Below, piece by piece: positions 1 to 5,654 of a stretch of 7,051 nucleotides of DNA (positions are counted from its first letter, which is position 1; every line of letters starts with the position of its first letter). Position numbers and translations under genes: made by a program. This stretch comes from Clostridia bacterium. Its GTDB lineage: Bacteria > Bacillota_A > Clostridia > Oscillospirales > Acutalibacteraceae. The stretch spans positions 1-7,051 of the forward strand of contig JAFYOA010000153.1 in the NCBI GenBank assembly GCA_017547865.1, in the 5' to 3' direction. The notes beneath the pieces were generated by a model that was not told the origin of the DNA, made no database searches, and was given only the letters and a program-made list of their open reading frames with translations.

Positions 1-674
1 AACTTCATCACCTCGTTGTGGGCGCTGGTGATGATGGTGACCTGCTTGCGGATATTGATGCTGTCGATGACCACATCCACCACCGTGGACTTAACAATAA
101 GACCCAGCAGACAGTACAGGCCGGTGCGCATACCGTAGATCCACAAAGTGCTGGCAGCAATCAGCACATCGCTCACCAGCAGCGCCTTGCCGATCTCAAG
201 GCTGGTATGTTTGGAAAGGATCATGGCCACAATATCGGTGCCGCCGGTGGAGGAACCGATATTAAACACCACCGCGCTGCCCGCCGCAGGCAAGAGCACG
301 GCGAAGATCATTTCCAGCATCATGTCATCGGTAAACGGCGCCGGCATGGGATAAATACGCTCGAATACCCACACATAGAAGGAAAGGGCAATGGAAGAAT
401 AGATGGTGGCCCCCATGGAGCGCCAGCCCAGAAAAATAAAACCGAGTATAATCAGCACGGCGTTGACAATAAACATAAAGTCACCCACGTTCAGCGTGGG
501 AAAAGCCGTGGAGGCGATGATGGAGATACCACTGGTACCACCCATGGCGAAGTGGTTGGGGCTCTTAAAAAAGTGAATGCCCATGGCGGTGAAGATCAAG
601 CCGAGGTTAAGCAGCAGGAACCATTTGATCTGCACAGGCCCCAGGCGGAATTTCTTTTCAGCGGACGTTTTCAT
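1..674 (-). CDS. YitT family (DUF161/DUF2179) integral membrane protein, C-terminus cut by window edge
   Basis: This is a multi-pass membrane protein of the YitT family, whose transported substrate or role is not established. The 224 complete codons visible give a short charged N-terminus (MKTSAEKKFR), a first hydrophobic helix at about residues 18-36, the family-type glycine motif MGGTSG at 44-49, further hydrophobic stretches at about 66-83, 90-104 and 120-137, a second motif SSTGGTDI at 141-148, and more hydrophobic sequence to about 200. At the left edge a soluble part begins (INIRKQVTIITSAHNEV), matching the start of the C-terminal DUF2179 domain. Family members are usually about 280-290 residues, so roughly 60 are missing. 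The ATG at 672-674 is chosen because an in-frame TGA lies two codons upstream; no strong Shine-Dalgarno precedes it. The gene has its own promoter and is divergent from the HAD gene. Family call is firm; function is unknown. Confidence 0.9.
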   Translation of the reverse strand, partial: MKTSAEKKFRLGPVQIKWFLLLNLGLIFTAMGIHFFKSPNHFAMGGTSGISIIASTAFPTLNVGDFMFIVNAVLIILGFIFLGWRSMGATIYSSIALSFYVWVFERIYPMPAPFTDDMMLEMIFAVLLPAAGSAVVFNIGSSTGGTDIVAMILSKHTSLEIGKALLVSDVLIAASTLWIYGMRTGLYCLLGLIVKSTVVDVVIDSINIRKQVTIITSAHNEVMK

Positions 675-708
675 ACTTCAGAAAACCAGCTTTCATCTAT
701 AATTTGAC

Positions 709-722
709 AAATGTGTACATTT
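709..722. repeat. Inverted repeat AAATGT-N2-ACATTT in the yitT leader
   Basis: Perfect 6-bp arms separated by 2 bp. It lies about 4-5 nt downstream of the transcription start predicted from the minus-strand promoter at 733-761. With almost no loop it suits a protein-binding operator better than a strong RNA hairpin. A short A/T-rich palindrome can arise by chance. Confidence 0.4.
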
Positions 723-732
723 TACATCATGC

Positions 733-761
733 AGTATAGCACGTTGCGGCAAGAGAATCAA
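733..761 (-). promoter_or_regulatory. SigA-type promoter of the YitT-family gene
   Basis: On the minus strand: TTGATT (756-761), a 17-bp spacer, then TATACT (733-738), with a TG one base upstream of the -10 (extended -10). The transcription start should fall near 726, giving a leader of about 52 nt before the ATG at 674. Confidence 0.65.
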
Positions 762-797
762 TATTTTTCTTCGCAAGCCAACCATACTTTTCCCGTC

Positions 798-826
798 TTG
801 CTCTTTTGCAGAAAATATGATACAGT
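798..826 (+). promoter_or_regulatory. SigA-type promoter of the HAD/glycoside hydrolase operon
   Basis: TTGCTC (798-803), a 17-bp spacer, then TACAGT (821-826), with TG one base upstream of the -10. The predicted start is near 833. It sits back to back with the yitT promoter, with 36 bp between the two -35 boxes, so one regulator could reach both. Confidence 0.55.
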
Positions 827-880
827 AAAAGAAAGTCATTTTAAAACAAAACCATGTTTATTTCAACAGAAAAGAGGTTG

Positions 881-1660
881 ATGATCATAGAAACTCTGCG
901 CAGCAAAAAAGGCTTTATCTGCGATATGGACGGCGTGATCTACCACGGCGACCGGCTTTTGCCCGGCGTAAAGGAATTTGTAGATTGGCTGTACAAGGAA
1001 AACAAGAAGTTTTTGTTTTTGACCAACGGCAACAGCCGTACCCCCCGGGAACTGCAGCAGAAGCTGGCCCGCCTGGGTCTGGATGTGGATGAAAGCCACT
1101 TTTACACCAGTGCCCTGGCCACGGCAGAATTTTTGGCCACACAAAAACCCGGCTGCAGCGTGTATGCCATCGGCGAACCGGGTCTCTTTAACGCCCTGTA
1201 CGACAAAGGCATTACCATTAACAATGTGAACCCGGACTACGTACTGCTGGGCGAGACCAACACCTACGATTACAGCCAGATCTGCAAGGCTGTACAGCTG
1301 GTGCTGGGCGGTGCCCGTCTCATCGGCACCAGCCGCGACATCACCGCCAATGTGGAAAGCGGCATCATTCCCGCCTGCGGAGCGCTTATCACCCCCATTG
1401 AGCAGGCCACCGGCCGTTCCGCTTACTTCATCGGCAAACCCAACCCAGTGATGATGCGCACCGGCCTGCGGATGCTGGGCGTACATTCCGAAGACGCTGC
1501 CATGATCGGCGACAACATGAACACCGACATCATCGCCGGTATCGAAAGCGGTCTGGATCCAATTCTGGTGCTTACCGGCGTAACACAGAAAAAAGACCTG
1601 CCCGCTTACCCCTACCGTCCCCGCCTTGTGCTCAGCGGCGTAGGTGAGATTCCGGGCTAA
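881..1660 (+). CDS. HAD-IIA family (NagD / p-nitrophenyl-phosphatase-like) sugar or nucleotide phosphatase
   Basis: A haloacid dehalogenase-superfamily phosphatase of 259 residues, the usual size for subfamily IIA, predicted to hydrolyse a small phosphorylated metabolite in the cytoplasm using Mg2+. All four HAD motifs are visible: motif I DMDGV with nucleophile D15 and acid/base D17; motif II LTNGN at 47-51; motif III lysine K186 in FIGKPNP; and motif IV GDNMNTD with D211 and D216. A large cap domain lies between motifs II and III, as in NagD and AraL-type enzymes. Two starts are possible. ATG 881 has AGAGG three bases upstream and fits the family's short lead-in to motif I. ATG 854 adds nine residues, has no ribosome site and lies about 20 nt from the predicted transcript start. 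The gene ends 13 bp before the glycoside hydrolase start, so the two are probably one operon. The substrate cannot be read from sequence; context suggests a sugar phosphate. Confidence 0.92.
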   Translation: MIIETLRSKKGFICDMDGVIYHGDRLLPGVKEFVDWLYKENKKFLFLTNGNSRTPRELQQKLARLGLDVDESHFYTSALATAEFLATQKPGCSVYAIGEPGLFNALYDKGITINNVNPDYVLLGETNTYDYSQICKAVQLVLGGARLIGTSRDITANVESGIIPACGALITPIEQATGRSAYFIGKPNPVMMRTGLRMLGVHSEDAAMIGDNMNTDIIAGIESGLDPILVLTGVTQKKDLPAYPYRPRLVLSGVGEIPG

Positions 1661-1666
1661 AGGAGG
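1661..1666 (+). promoter_or_regulatory. Consensus ribosome binding site that fixes the glycoside hydrolase start
   Basis: AGGAGG immediately follows the HAD stop codon (TAA 1658-1660) and stands 7 bp before ATG 1674. This decides for ATG 1674 over the in-frame ATG at 1644, which lies inside the HAD gene. Confidence 0.85.
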
Positions 1667-1673
1667 TTTTTCC

Positions 1674-2798
1674 ATGGGCAAGTGGACAAAAGAACGGGCC
1701 TGGGCCTGGTACAACAAGCTCCCCTGGATCCGCGGCTGCAACTTTATGGGCAGCGACTGCGCCAACCGCTTTGACCAATGGCAGGAATACGGCTTTGAAG
1801 AAAAGCTGGTCACCGCCGAAAAAGAATTCGCCCTGATGGAATCCATCGGGTACAATTCCATCCGCATCATCATTGAATACGAAGTATGGGCCGAACAGCA
1901 CGACGGCTTTATGGAGCGGCTGGACCGCTACCTTGCCGCCGCTTACCGCCACGGCATCACCGCCATGATCGTGCTTTCCAACGAATGCTCCGTGCGCACG
2001 CCGGAGTACATTCCCCCGGTGTTCGGCGAACAGTTTTGGGAGCCGGGCTACCACGGCGGCAAAGACTTTAAAACCTGGTACCAGCATGGCCAAGACACCC
2101 GCTACAACATTCTGGACAATCCGGAGATCGCCCCCAGATACTACGAGATGGTACGGGAACTGATCACCACCTTTAAAGACGACGAGCGTGTGCTGGTGTG
2201 GAACCTGATGAACGAGCCCGGCAACGGCCGCGGCAGCAAAAGCCTTCCCCACCTGAAAAAATTCTTCGAGATCGGCCGGGAGATCGATCCCATCCAGCCC
2301 CTGTGTGCCGATGTATGGCGAGGCATGAAAGAAGGCCGCGCCACCACGGAGATCGAACAGTTCGCTTTGGAAGAATCCGATGTCATCAGCTACCACAGCT
2401 ACGCCGATTACATGACCAACGTGTTGATTTTAAAGCAGCTGAAGGCCTACGACCGGCCCATCTTCAACACCGAATGGCTGCACCGGCCCTCCGGCAACAC
2501 CATTCAGCTGATGCTGCCGCTGTTCTTTTTGGAGAACGTAGGCTGCTACCAGTGGGGCTTTGTGGCCGGCAAATACCAAACCTACGAACCCTCCCAGGGG
2601 GTATGGCAGCGGTATGAACAACAGGGCTATGAAGCGGTGAAGAACATCGACTTCACCAAATGGCAGCACGACCTGTACCGTCCGGGCGGGCGCTTCCCCT
2701 ACGACCCGGCAGAGATCGAGATCATTAAGCATTTGGGCAAACTGGCGGACGAAGGCCGCCGGGGCGAAACCGAATTCAATGGCGAAGATTTTGCCTGA
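1674..2798 (+). CDS. Cytoplasmic clan GH-A glycoside hydrolase (cellulase/GH5-like)
   Basis: A 374-residue TIM-barrel glycosidase of the retaining clan GH-A type, predicted to cleave a beta-linked oligosaccharide. The N-terminus carries the barrel-entry motif WIRGCNFMGSD (18-28) and the strand ESIGYNSIRII (56-66). The acid/base is E181 in WNLMNEPGN (176-184). The strand-6 motif ISYHSY (238-243) and the nucleophile E267 in FNTEW (264-268) follow, then a conserved tryptophan in YQWGF near the last strand. There is no signal peptide or anchoring domain, so it should act inside the cell on imported sugars. It follows the HAD gene by 13 bp and is followed by a terminator, so it closes the operon. 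Related proteins are often labelled 1,4-beta-xylanase or cellulase family, but substrate and GH5 subfamily cannot be assigned by eye. Confidence is high for fold and catalytic pair, low for substrate. Confidence 0.88.
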   Translation: MGKWTKERAWAWYNKLPWIRGCNFMGSDCANRFDQWQEYGFEEKLVTAEKEFALMESIGYNSIRIIIEYEVWAEQHDGFMERLDRYLAAAYRHGITAMIVLSNECSVRTPEYIPPVFGEQFWEPGYHGGKDFKTWYQHGQDTRYNILDNPEIAPRYYEMVRELITTFKDDERVLVWNLMNEPGNGRGSKSLPHLKKFFEIGREIDPIQPLCADVWRGMKEGRATTEIEQFALEESDVISYHSYADYMTNVLILKQLKAYDRPIFNTEWLHRPSGNTIQLMLPLFFLENVGCYQWGFVAGKYQTYEPSQGVWQRYEQQGYEAVKNIDFTKWQHDLYRPGGRFPYDPAEIEIIKHLGKLADEGRRGETEFNGEDFA

Positions 2799-2809
2799 TA
2801 AAAAACAAA

Positions 2810-2844
2810 AACTGCCACGGAGAGATCCATGGCAGTTCTTTTTT
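2810..2844. terminator. Bidirectional intrinsic terminator between convergent genes
   Basis: AACTGCCACGG (2810-2820), a 6-nt loop, then CCATGGCAGTT (2827-2837), paired except for one C/A mismatch. A six-T run follows (2839-2844) for plus-strand transcripts from the hydrolase. An A-rich stretch (2799-2809) on the other side gives a U-rich tail for minus-strand transcripts of the VOC gene, whose stop is at 2850. Confidence 0.9.
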
Positions 2845-2849
2845 ACTGT

Positions 2850-3263
2850 TTATTTGCCCAGGCGTTCATCGGCCAAAGCCTGCTGAGAGGTGGGAGTGAT
2901 TTCCATAAACTCCACGCGGTTGCCATCGGGGTCGGCGCTCCAGCACTGCAGGGTACCGCTCTTGCCCTGCTTCACATCCACGGTGAGCAGGCCCAGAGGA
3001 CGCAGGTAATCGGCAACTTCCTGTGCGCTTTCCACATTGATGCACAGGTGGTTGTAGTTGGTGCCGGCGGCGGGCTCGTTGTGGTTATAGAACAGTTCCA
3101 GGAACTGACCGGGTGCCACACGAATGTAGTGAATCCAGGGGTTGCCGTCCTGGTCTGCCAGTTCAAACGCATCCTGAAAACCCAAAATACCGCAGTAGTA
3201 CTCCAAAGATTTTTCCATGTTGGTCACATTGTAGGCAGCGTGACCGATGCCGACGATTTTCAT
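2850..3263 (-). CDS. VOC (glyoxalase/bleomycin resistance/dioxygenase fold) family protein
   Basis: A 137-residue single-copy vicinal-oxygen-chelate protein of typical length with two beta-alpha-beta-beta-beta modules. The four positions that usually hold the metal in glyoxalase-type members are present: H8 in GIGHAAYNV, E56 in FLELF, H72 in YNHLCINV and E118 in DPDGNRVEF. This suggests an active metal enzyme rather than a binding-only paralog. Lactoylglutathione lyase, methylmalonyl-CoA epimerase and other VOC activities share this pattern, so the reaction is open. The start at 3261-3263 is supported by GGAGGA seven bases upstream (3271-3276); an upstream in-frame ATG near 3398 would run back over the promoter and is rejected. 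The gene is monocistronic, with its own promoter upstream and a shared terminator downstream. Confidence 0.9.
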   Translation of the reverse strand: MKIVGIGHAAYNVTNMEKSLEYYCGILGFQDAFELADQDGNPWIHYIRVAPGQFLELFYNHNEPAAGTNYNHLCINVESAQEVADYLRPLGLLTVDVKQGKSGTLQCWSADPDGNRVEFMEITPTSQQALADERLGK

Positions 3264-3302
3264 AGTCGTTTCCTCCTGTTTTTTGATTTTCAATACAACA
3301 GC

Positions 3303-3317
3303 GGGCCGCAGCGGCCC
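3303..3317. repeat. GC-rich perfect inverted repeat at the 5' end of the VOC transcript
   Basis: GGGCCGC-A-GCGGCCC, 7-bp arms around one base, in an otherwise AT-rich spacer. Its upstream end is about 4 nt past the start predicted from the promoter at 3328-3356. In RNA it would fold as a 5-bp GGGCC/GGCCC stem with a 5-nt loop. It could be an operator or a 5' stability hairpin. Confidence 0.6.
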
Positions 3318-3327
3318 CTTTAGCTTC

Positions 3328-3356
3328 ATTATAGCGCACTCCACAACACAAAGCAA
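3328..3356 (-). promoter_or_regulatory. Near-consensus SigA promoter of the VOC gene
   Basis: On the minus strand: TTGCTT (3351-3356), a 17-bp spacer, then a perfect TATAAT (3328-3333). The predicted transcription start is near 3321, giving a leader of about 58 nt. The -35 box directly abuts the tail of the upstream gene's terminator. Confidence 0.85.
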
Positions 3357-3405
3357 GAAAAATGATGTGTACCGCAGGCGAAAAAACACCCACAGCACAC
3401 ATCAT
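3357..3405 (-). terminator. Intrinsic terminator of the lipoprotein gene (19-bp stem with wobble pairs)
   Basis: Read on the minus strand, arms 3387-3405 and 3362-3380 pair over 19 positions around a T6 loop (3381-3386). The outer nine pairs are Watson-Crick. The inner ten include six G-U wobbles and are otherwise Watson-Crick. A TTTTC tail follows (3357-3361). The same wobbles become A-C mismatches on the plus strand, so the structure is built for minus-strand RNA and terminates the gene ending at 3422. Confidence 0.85.
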
Positions 3406-3421
3406 CTTTTTCAAGCAAAAT

Positions 3422-4147
3422 TTATTGCAGCCCGCGGTACAGGGCTTCCCCGTAGGCCTCCACCGAAAGGGTGGCTTCTCCCTTTTTGTTTTCGGTCAGC
3501 GTCACTTTATACATCGGCACTTCCTGCCATTGGCGCACCAGGGCAAGGTGTTCTCCAAAATCATCGCTCAGCATTGCCAGCGGGTCGTTCAGCAGGTCTG
3601 TCTCGCTGCCGTAGCGCATACGGCTTTGGCGGGTCATTTTCGCCAGCCGTGTATACTCCCGCTCGGTCAGTTCAGAAAAACACCGCACCAAATACACATC
3701 GCCCTTCACGCCGCTTTCCCGGGAAGAAAGCTGGGGCGCATCTTTCAGCTGCTTCCGCACCCAGGCCGCAAAATCGGCACTGTCTTCTGCCGTCACCGTA
3801 AACTCCACCCCCGCCAAACGGGAAGGGATCTCTTCTCCGCGGTAAACAAAGGCAGGCGTAAAGCGCAGCCGCACGTCTTTTTCCCGCTGCAGGGCAAAGC
3901 CATGGTACAGGGCATCTTCCGGTGTAAACGTATATTCATCAAAATACAGGTTTGCCCCGGCGGTTTTACCCGCCGAAAGAGAAATGCCCGCCGCACGCAG
4001 GTTTTCTTCTGCCTGCGATTGCAGCACACCCACCTGGGCACTGCCCAGCAAGGCTTCCAGTTCGGTGCCGGTGGCCGGTTCCTCACCGCAGGCGGTACAG
4101 CACAGGCCAAGGCAAAGCAACAAAACAACAACCAAAAACTTTTTCAT
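3422..4147 (-). CDS. Predicted lipoprotein of unknown family
   Basis: A 241-residue protein that I do not recognise. The N-terminus is a clear export signal: MKK, a hydrophobic core from about residue 4 to 15, then cysteines at 16, 17 and 20. C20 in CTACGEE is the likely lipidated cysteine, although position -3 is C instead of the usual L/V/I, so the lipobox is imperfect. The mature part is soluble, charged and without obvious repeats or a known catalytic motif. It should sit on the outer face of the membrane. The ATG at 4145-4147 is chosen because it begins the signal peptide and is preceded by a GGTGG ribosome site about 8 bases upstream. The gene has its own TTGACG/TATAGT promoter, several palindromes around it and a strong terminator, so it is a single-gene unit. 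Its neighbours do not point to a specific role. Confidence 0.82.
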   Translation of the reverse strand: MKKFLVVVLLLCLGLCCTACGEEPATGTELEALLGSAQVGVLQSQAEENLRAAGISLSAGKTAGANLYFDEYTFTPEDALYHGFALQREKDVRLRFTPAFVYRGEEIPSRLAGVEFTVTAEDSADFAAWVRKQLKDAPQLSSRESGVKGDVYLVRCFSELTEREYTRLAKMTRQSRMRYGSETDLLNDPLAMLSDDFGEHLALVRQWQEVPMYKVTLTENKKGEATLSVEAYGEALYRGLQ

Positions 4148-4158
4148 AAATCACACCA

Positions 4159-4171
4159 CCGTTTCAAACGG
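4159..4171. repeat. Inverted repeat CCGTTT-C-AAACGG overlapping the lipoprotein ribosome site region
   Basis: Perfect 6-bp arms around one base, ending 11 bp upstream of the lipoprotein start codon and touching its GGTGG ribosome-site region. Factor binding or folding here could affect translation. Confidence 0.45.
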
Positions 4172-4180
4172 CAACGCCGC

Positions 4181-4197
4181 AGAGTCCGATTGACTCT
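4181..4197. repeat. Inverted repeat AGAGTC-N5-GACTCT in the lipoprotein leader
   Basis: Perfect 6-bp arms with a 5-nt loop, starting about 4 nt after the transcription start predicted near 4201. It can form a hairpin at the extreme 5' end of the mRNA or serve as an operator just downstream of the promoter. Confidence 0.5.
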
Positions 4198-4207
4198 TTA
4201 CGCTTTT

Positions 4208-4236
4208 ACTATACACCATCGGCTTTTATTCGTCAA
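4208..4236 (-). promoter_or_regulatory. SigA-type promoter of the lipoprotein gene
   Basis: On the minus strand: TTGACG (4231-4236), a 17-bp spacer, then TATAGT (4208-4213). The predicted start is near 4201, giving a leader of about 54 nt to the ATG at 4147. Confidence 0.8.
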
Positions 4237-4245
4237 TATGCTCAT

Positions 4246-4288
4246 AAAGTGTCCATTTTTCACACTTTTGTAATCATTTTGTTACAAA
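4246..4288. promoter_or_regulatory. Two adjoining inverted repeats upstream of the lipoprotein -35 box, possible regulator sites
   Basis: AAAGTGT-N9-ACACTTT (4246-4268) and TTTGTAA-N8-TTACAAA (4267-4288) each have perfect 7-bp arms. Their centres are about 20.5 bp apart, close to two helical turns, and lie about 56 and 77 bp upstream of the predicted start, positions typical of activator binding. Sequence is A/T-rich, so some chance contribution is possible. Confidence 0.45.
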
Positions 4289-4370
4289 CAGGCAGTTTAC
4301 AGCAGCCATTCACATTATTTATTCCTATGCAGAAAAATAAGGCGGTTCTACCATGTTTTCCGGCTGTTTT

Positions 4371-4399
4371 TTGTCACCATTTCGTCATCTTTCTGTCAT
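4371..4399 (+). promoter_or_regulatory. Three 7-bp direct repeats with 11-bp period, Pho-box-like
   Basis: TTGTCAC (4371-4377), TCGTCAT (4382-4388) and CTGTCAT (4393-4399) are separated by 4 bp each. The unit and period match the classic PhoB box (CTGTCAT repeated every 11 bp). No gene lies at the expected distance in the matching orientation, so the function is doubtful. Confidence 0.3.
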
Positions 4400-4402
4400 G
4401 TT

Positions 4403-4417
4403 TTTTCACCGTGAAAA
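4403..4417. repeat. Palindrome TTTTCAC-C-GTGAAAA
   Basis: Perfect 7-bp arms around one base, 4 bp after the GTCA repeats and about 30 bp beyond the lyase-array terminator. No promoter was recognised beside it. Confidence 0.35.
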
Positions 4418-4444
4418 TTTTACACAAACCAACTTTTCAGCCCC

Positions 4445-4482
4445 AAAAAGAGACCCGCTGCCCTACAAAAGAACAGCGGGTT
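4445..4482 (-). terminator. Intrinsic terminator at the end of the lyase-like gene array
   Basis: On the minus strand ACCCGCTG (4474-4481) and CAGCGGGT (4453-4460) form a perfect 8-bp stem with a 13-nt loop, followed by a T-rich tail (4446-4452). It lies just after the stop codon at 4490-4492. Confidence 0.85.
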
Positions 4483-4489
4483 TGCTTTA

Positions 4490-5638
4490 TTAAATTAAGA
4501 ATTCGCCTTCCAGCAGGCACAGGGGGCCCATGGGGTTCTGATTCCGGATGTACTTAAAGCCTTCGCGGCGCTTACGGTTTACTTCTGCGTATTTCGGCTC
4601 GTTCAGCCGGGCGGCAGCGTACTGGTAGAACAGGATGTCATCGGCATGGTCGCCGACGATCTGTTCATAGGGCCAGGCGAAGGGATTTTCCATGTAGGGG
4701 TACATGAACTCTGCGGCCTTGCGCAAAGAACCACCCTTGCTGTTTTCGCATTCCCACAGGTCAATGCCATACTTGCGGGCCAGTTCGCAGGTCAGCACCA
4801 TGGGAATCATGCCGTACAGGCTGTAGTGGTAGCTGCGGGTACGGGCCAGTTCCAGCGGCATGGAGCCATCGGGCTCGATCTGTTCCAGAATGCTTTCCTT
4901 ATAAAAATCTGCCAGCATACGCACCACATCTTCACGGTCGTTCAGCGCGGCAAAGTACATGGCGTGCACCACGCACCAGCCAGAGTGGTTATTGCCGTGG
5001 CGCAGTTCTTCCCAACCAAAACCATCGGGAATCAGCAGCCAGTCCAGGAACTCGTTCATCCACTTCTTTACACCGGCTACCGTAGCGGCATACTTTTCGT
5101 ATTCGGAAAGGAAGCCCAGCGCATGGGCTACCTTATCCGCAGCGGTCAGTTCAATGAGGCCGATGCAGCGGCCATCGCAATGGCCTTTGATGCCCTGGCC
5201 ATAGCGCATATTGGGGTTCATGCGGGTCGCTTCGTCCACAAACCACACGTTCAAAAGGCAGGCGGCACGATCCAGGTATTTTTCGTCTTCCAGGTAATAG
5301 CCGGCATTCACCAAATCCAGCACAGCGTTGCTCAGATTGCCGAAATCACTGTGGTGTTCATCGAAACGGCCGGGATAGATCAAACCGTCTCTGCGAATAT
5401 ACGGGCCGTCCGGGTCTTCCGGATTGGGCCACCAGTAGGGGCCTTCACTGAAATAATCGTGGGGGTTGCCGCTGGGCGCGGTGCGGGAGGCAAAGGTTAC
5501 GCTCCAGGGGCCTTTTTCCATGGCAGCCTCGCCGCTTTTGCGCAGACCAAAGGCCACTTCGTCCCAAATGCCTTTTCCGGCGCGTACTTTTTCGCGGGTG
5601 GCCTGGGCGTGTTCTTTCGAAATCAATACAAAATCCAT
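4490..5638 (-). CDS. Alginate-lyase-like (PF05426-type) cytoplasmic polysaccharide lyase, paralog A
   Basis: A 382-residue protein of the all-alpha-toroid alginate lyase superfamily that includes PL5 and PL38. Such enzymes cleave uronic-acid polymers or oligomers by beta-elimination. The N-terminal signature WSVTFASRTAPSGNPHDYFSEGPYWWP-type block (residues 45-71, key residues S56-G57, H60-D61-Y62 and W69-W70) is typical. The putative catalytic set by comparison with PL5 is N217 and H218 in GNNHSGW, R266 in LARTR and Y272 in YHYSLYG. The protein has no signal peptide, so it should act in the cytoplasm on imported oligosaccharides. The start MDFVL is chosen because of a GGAGG site (5645-5649) six bases upstream and because paralog B starts identically. 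It is the last gene of the array, 16 bp after paralog B, and a terminator follows. Substrate (alginate, glucuronan or another uronate) is not determinable here. Confidence 0.86.
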   Translation of the reverse strand: MDFVLISKEHAQATREKVRAGKGIWDEVAFGLRKSGEAAMEKGPWSVTFASRTAPSGNPHDYFSEGPYWWPNPEDPDGPYIRRDGLIYPGRFDEHHSDFGNLSNAVLDLVNAGYYLEDEKYLDRAACLLNVWFVDEATRMNPNMRYGQGIKGHCDGRCIGLIELTAADKVAHALGFLSEYEKYAATVAGVKKWMNEFLDWLLIPDGFGWEELRHGNNHSGWCVVHAMYFAALNDREDVVRMLADFYKESILEQIEPDGSMPLELARTRSYHYSLYGMIPMVLTCELARKYGIDLWECENSKGGSLRKAAEFMYPYMENPFAWPYEQIVGDHADDILFYQYAAARLNEPKYAEVNRKRREGFKYIRNQNPMGPLCLLEGEFLI

Positions 5639-5654
5639 GTTTTTCCTCCAAAAA

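Larger units (their letters stand above)
4237..4444. other. AT-rich non-coding spacer between the lipoprotein promoter and the lyase-array terminator
   Basis: No credible gene on either strand. Minus-strand reading frames are about 11 codons or shorter and lack ribosome sites. The one longer plus-strand frame runs through the terminator into the lyase gene antisense. The stretch holds two adjoining inverted repeats next to the lipoprotein promoter (4246-4288), three 11-bp-spaced GTCA repeats (4371-4399) and a palindrome (4403-4417). No promoter for an independent small RNA was recognised. Confidence 0.6.

Noticed and set aside
658..696. 12-residue minus-strand frame overlapping the yitT start as a leader peptide
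   Set aside because: No ribosome site and no regulatory codon run; likely chance.
18..707. Plus-strand open frame of 229 codons opposite the YitT gene
   Set aside because: The minus strand encodes a recognisable YitT membrane protein; the plus frame is H/G/D-rich shadow sequence.
704..709. TTGACA on the plus strand as a -35 box for the HAD operon
   Set aside because: No -10-like hexamer lies 16-18 bp downstream; TATAGC is 25 bp away. The promoter at 798-826 is better.
863..1873. Minus-strand open frame of 336 codons opposite the HAD gene
   Set aside because: The plus strand encodes a complete HAD protein with all four motifs; the antisense frame has no family motif.
3362..4273. Plus-strand 303-codon frame opposite the lipoprotein
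   Set aside because: The minus strand has a signal peptide, promoter, ribosome site and terminator; the plus frame starts inside a terminator stem.
4267..4288. GlnR/TnrA nitrogen box (TGTNA-N7-TNACA)
   Set aside because: The arms match in part, but the spacer is 8 rather than 7, so the two half-sites are out of register.
4249..4557. Plus-strand 102-codon frame with a hydrophobic start, a possible small membrane protein
   Set aside because: It starts at GTG without a ribosome site, runs through the terminator at 4445-4482 and continues antisense into the lyase gene.
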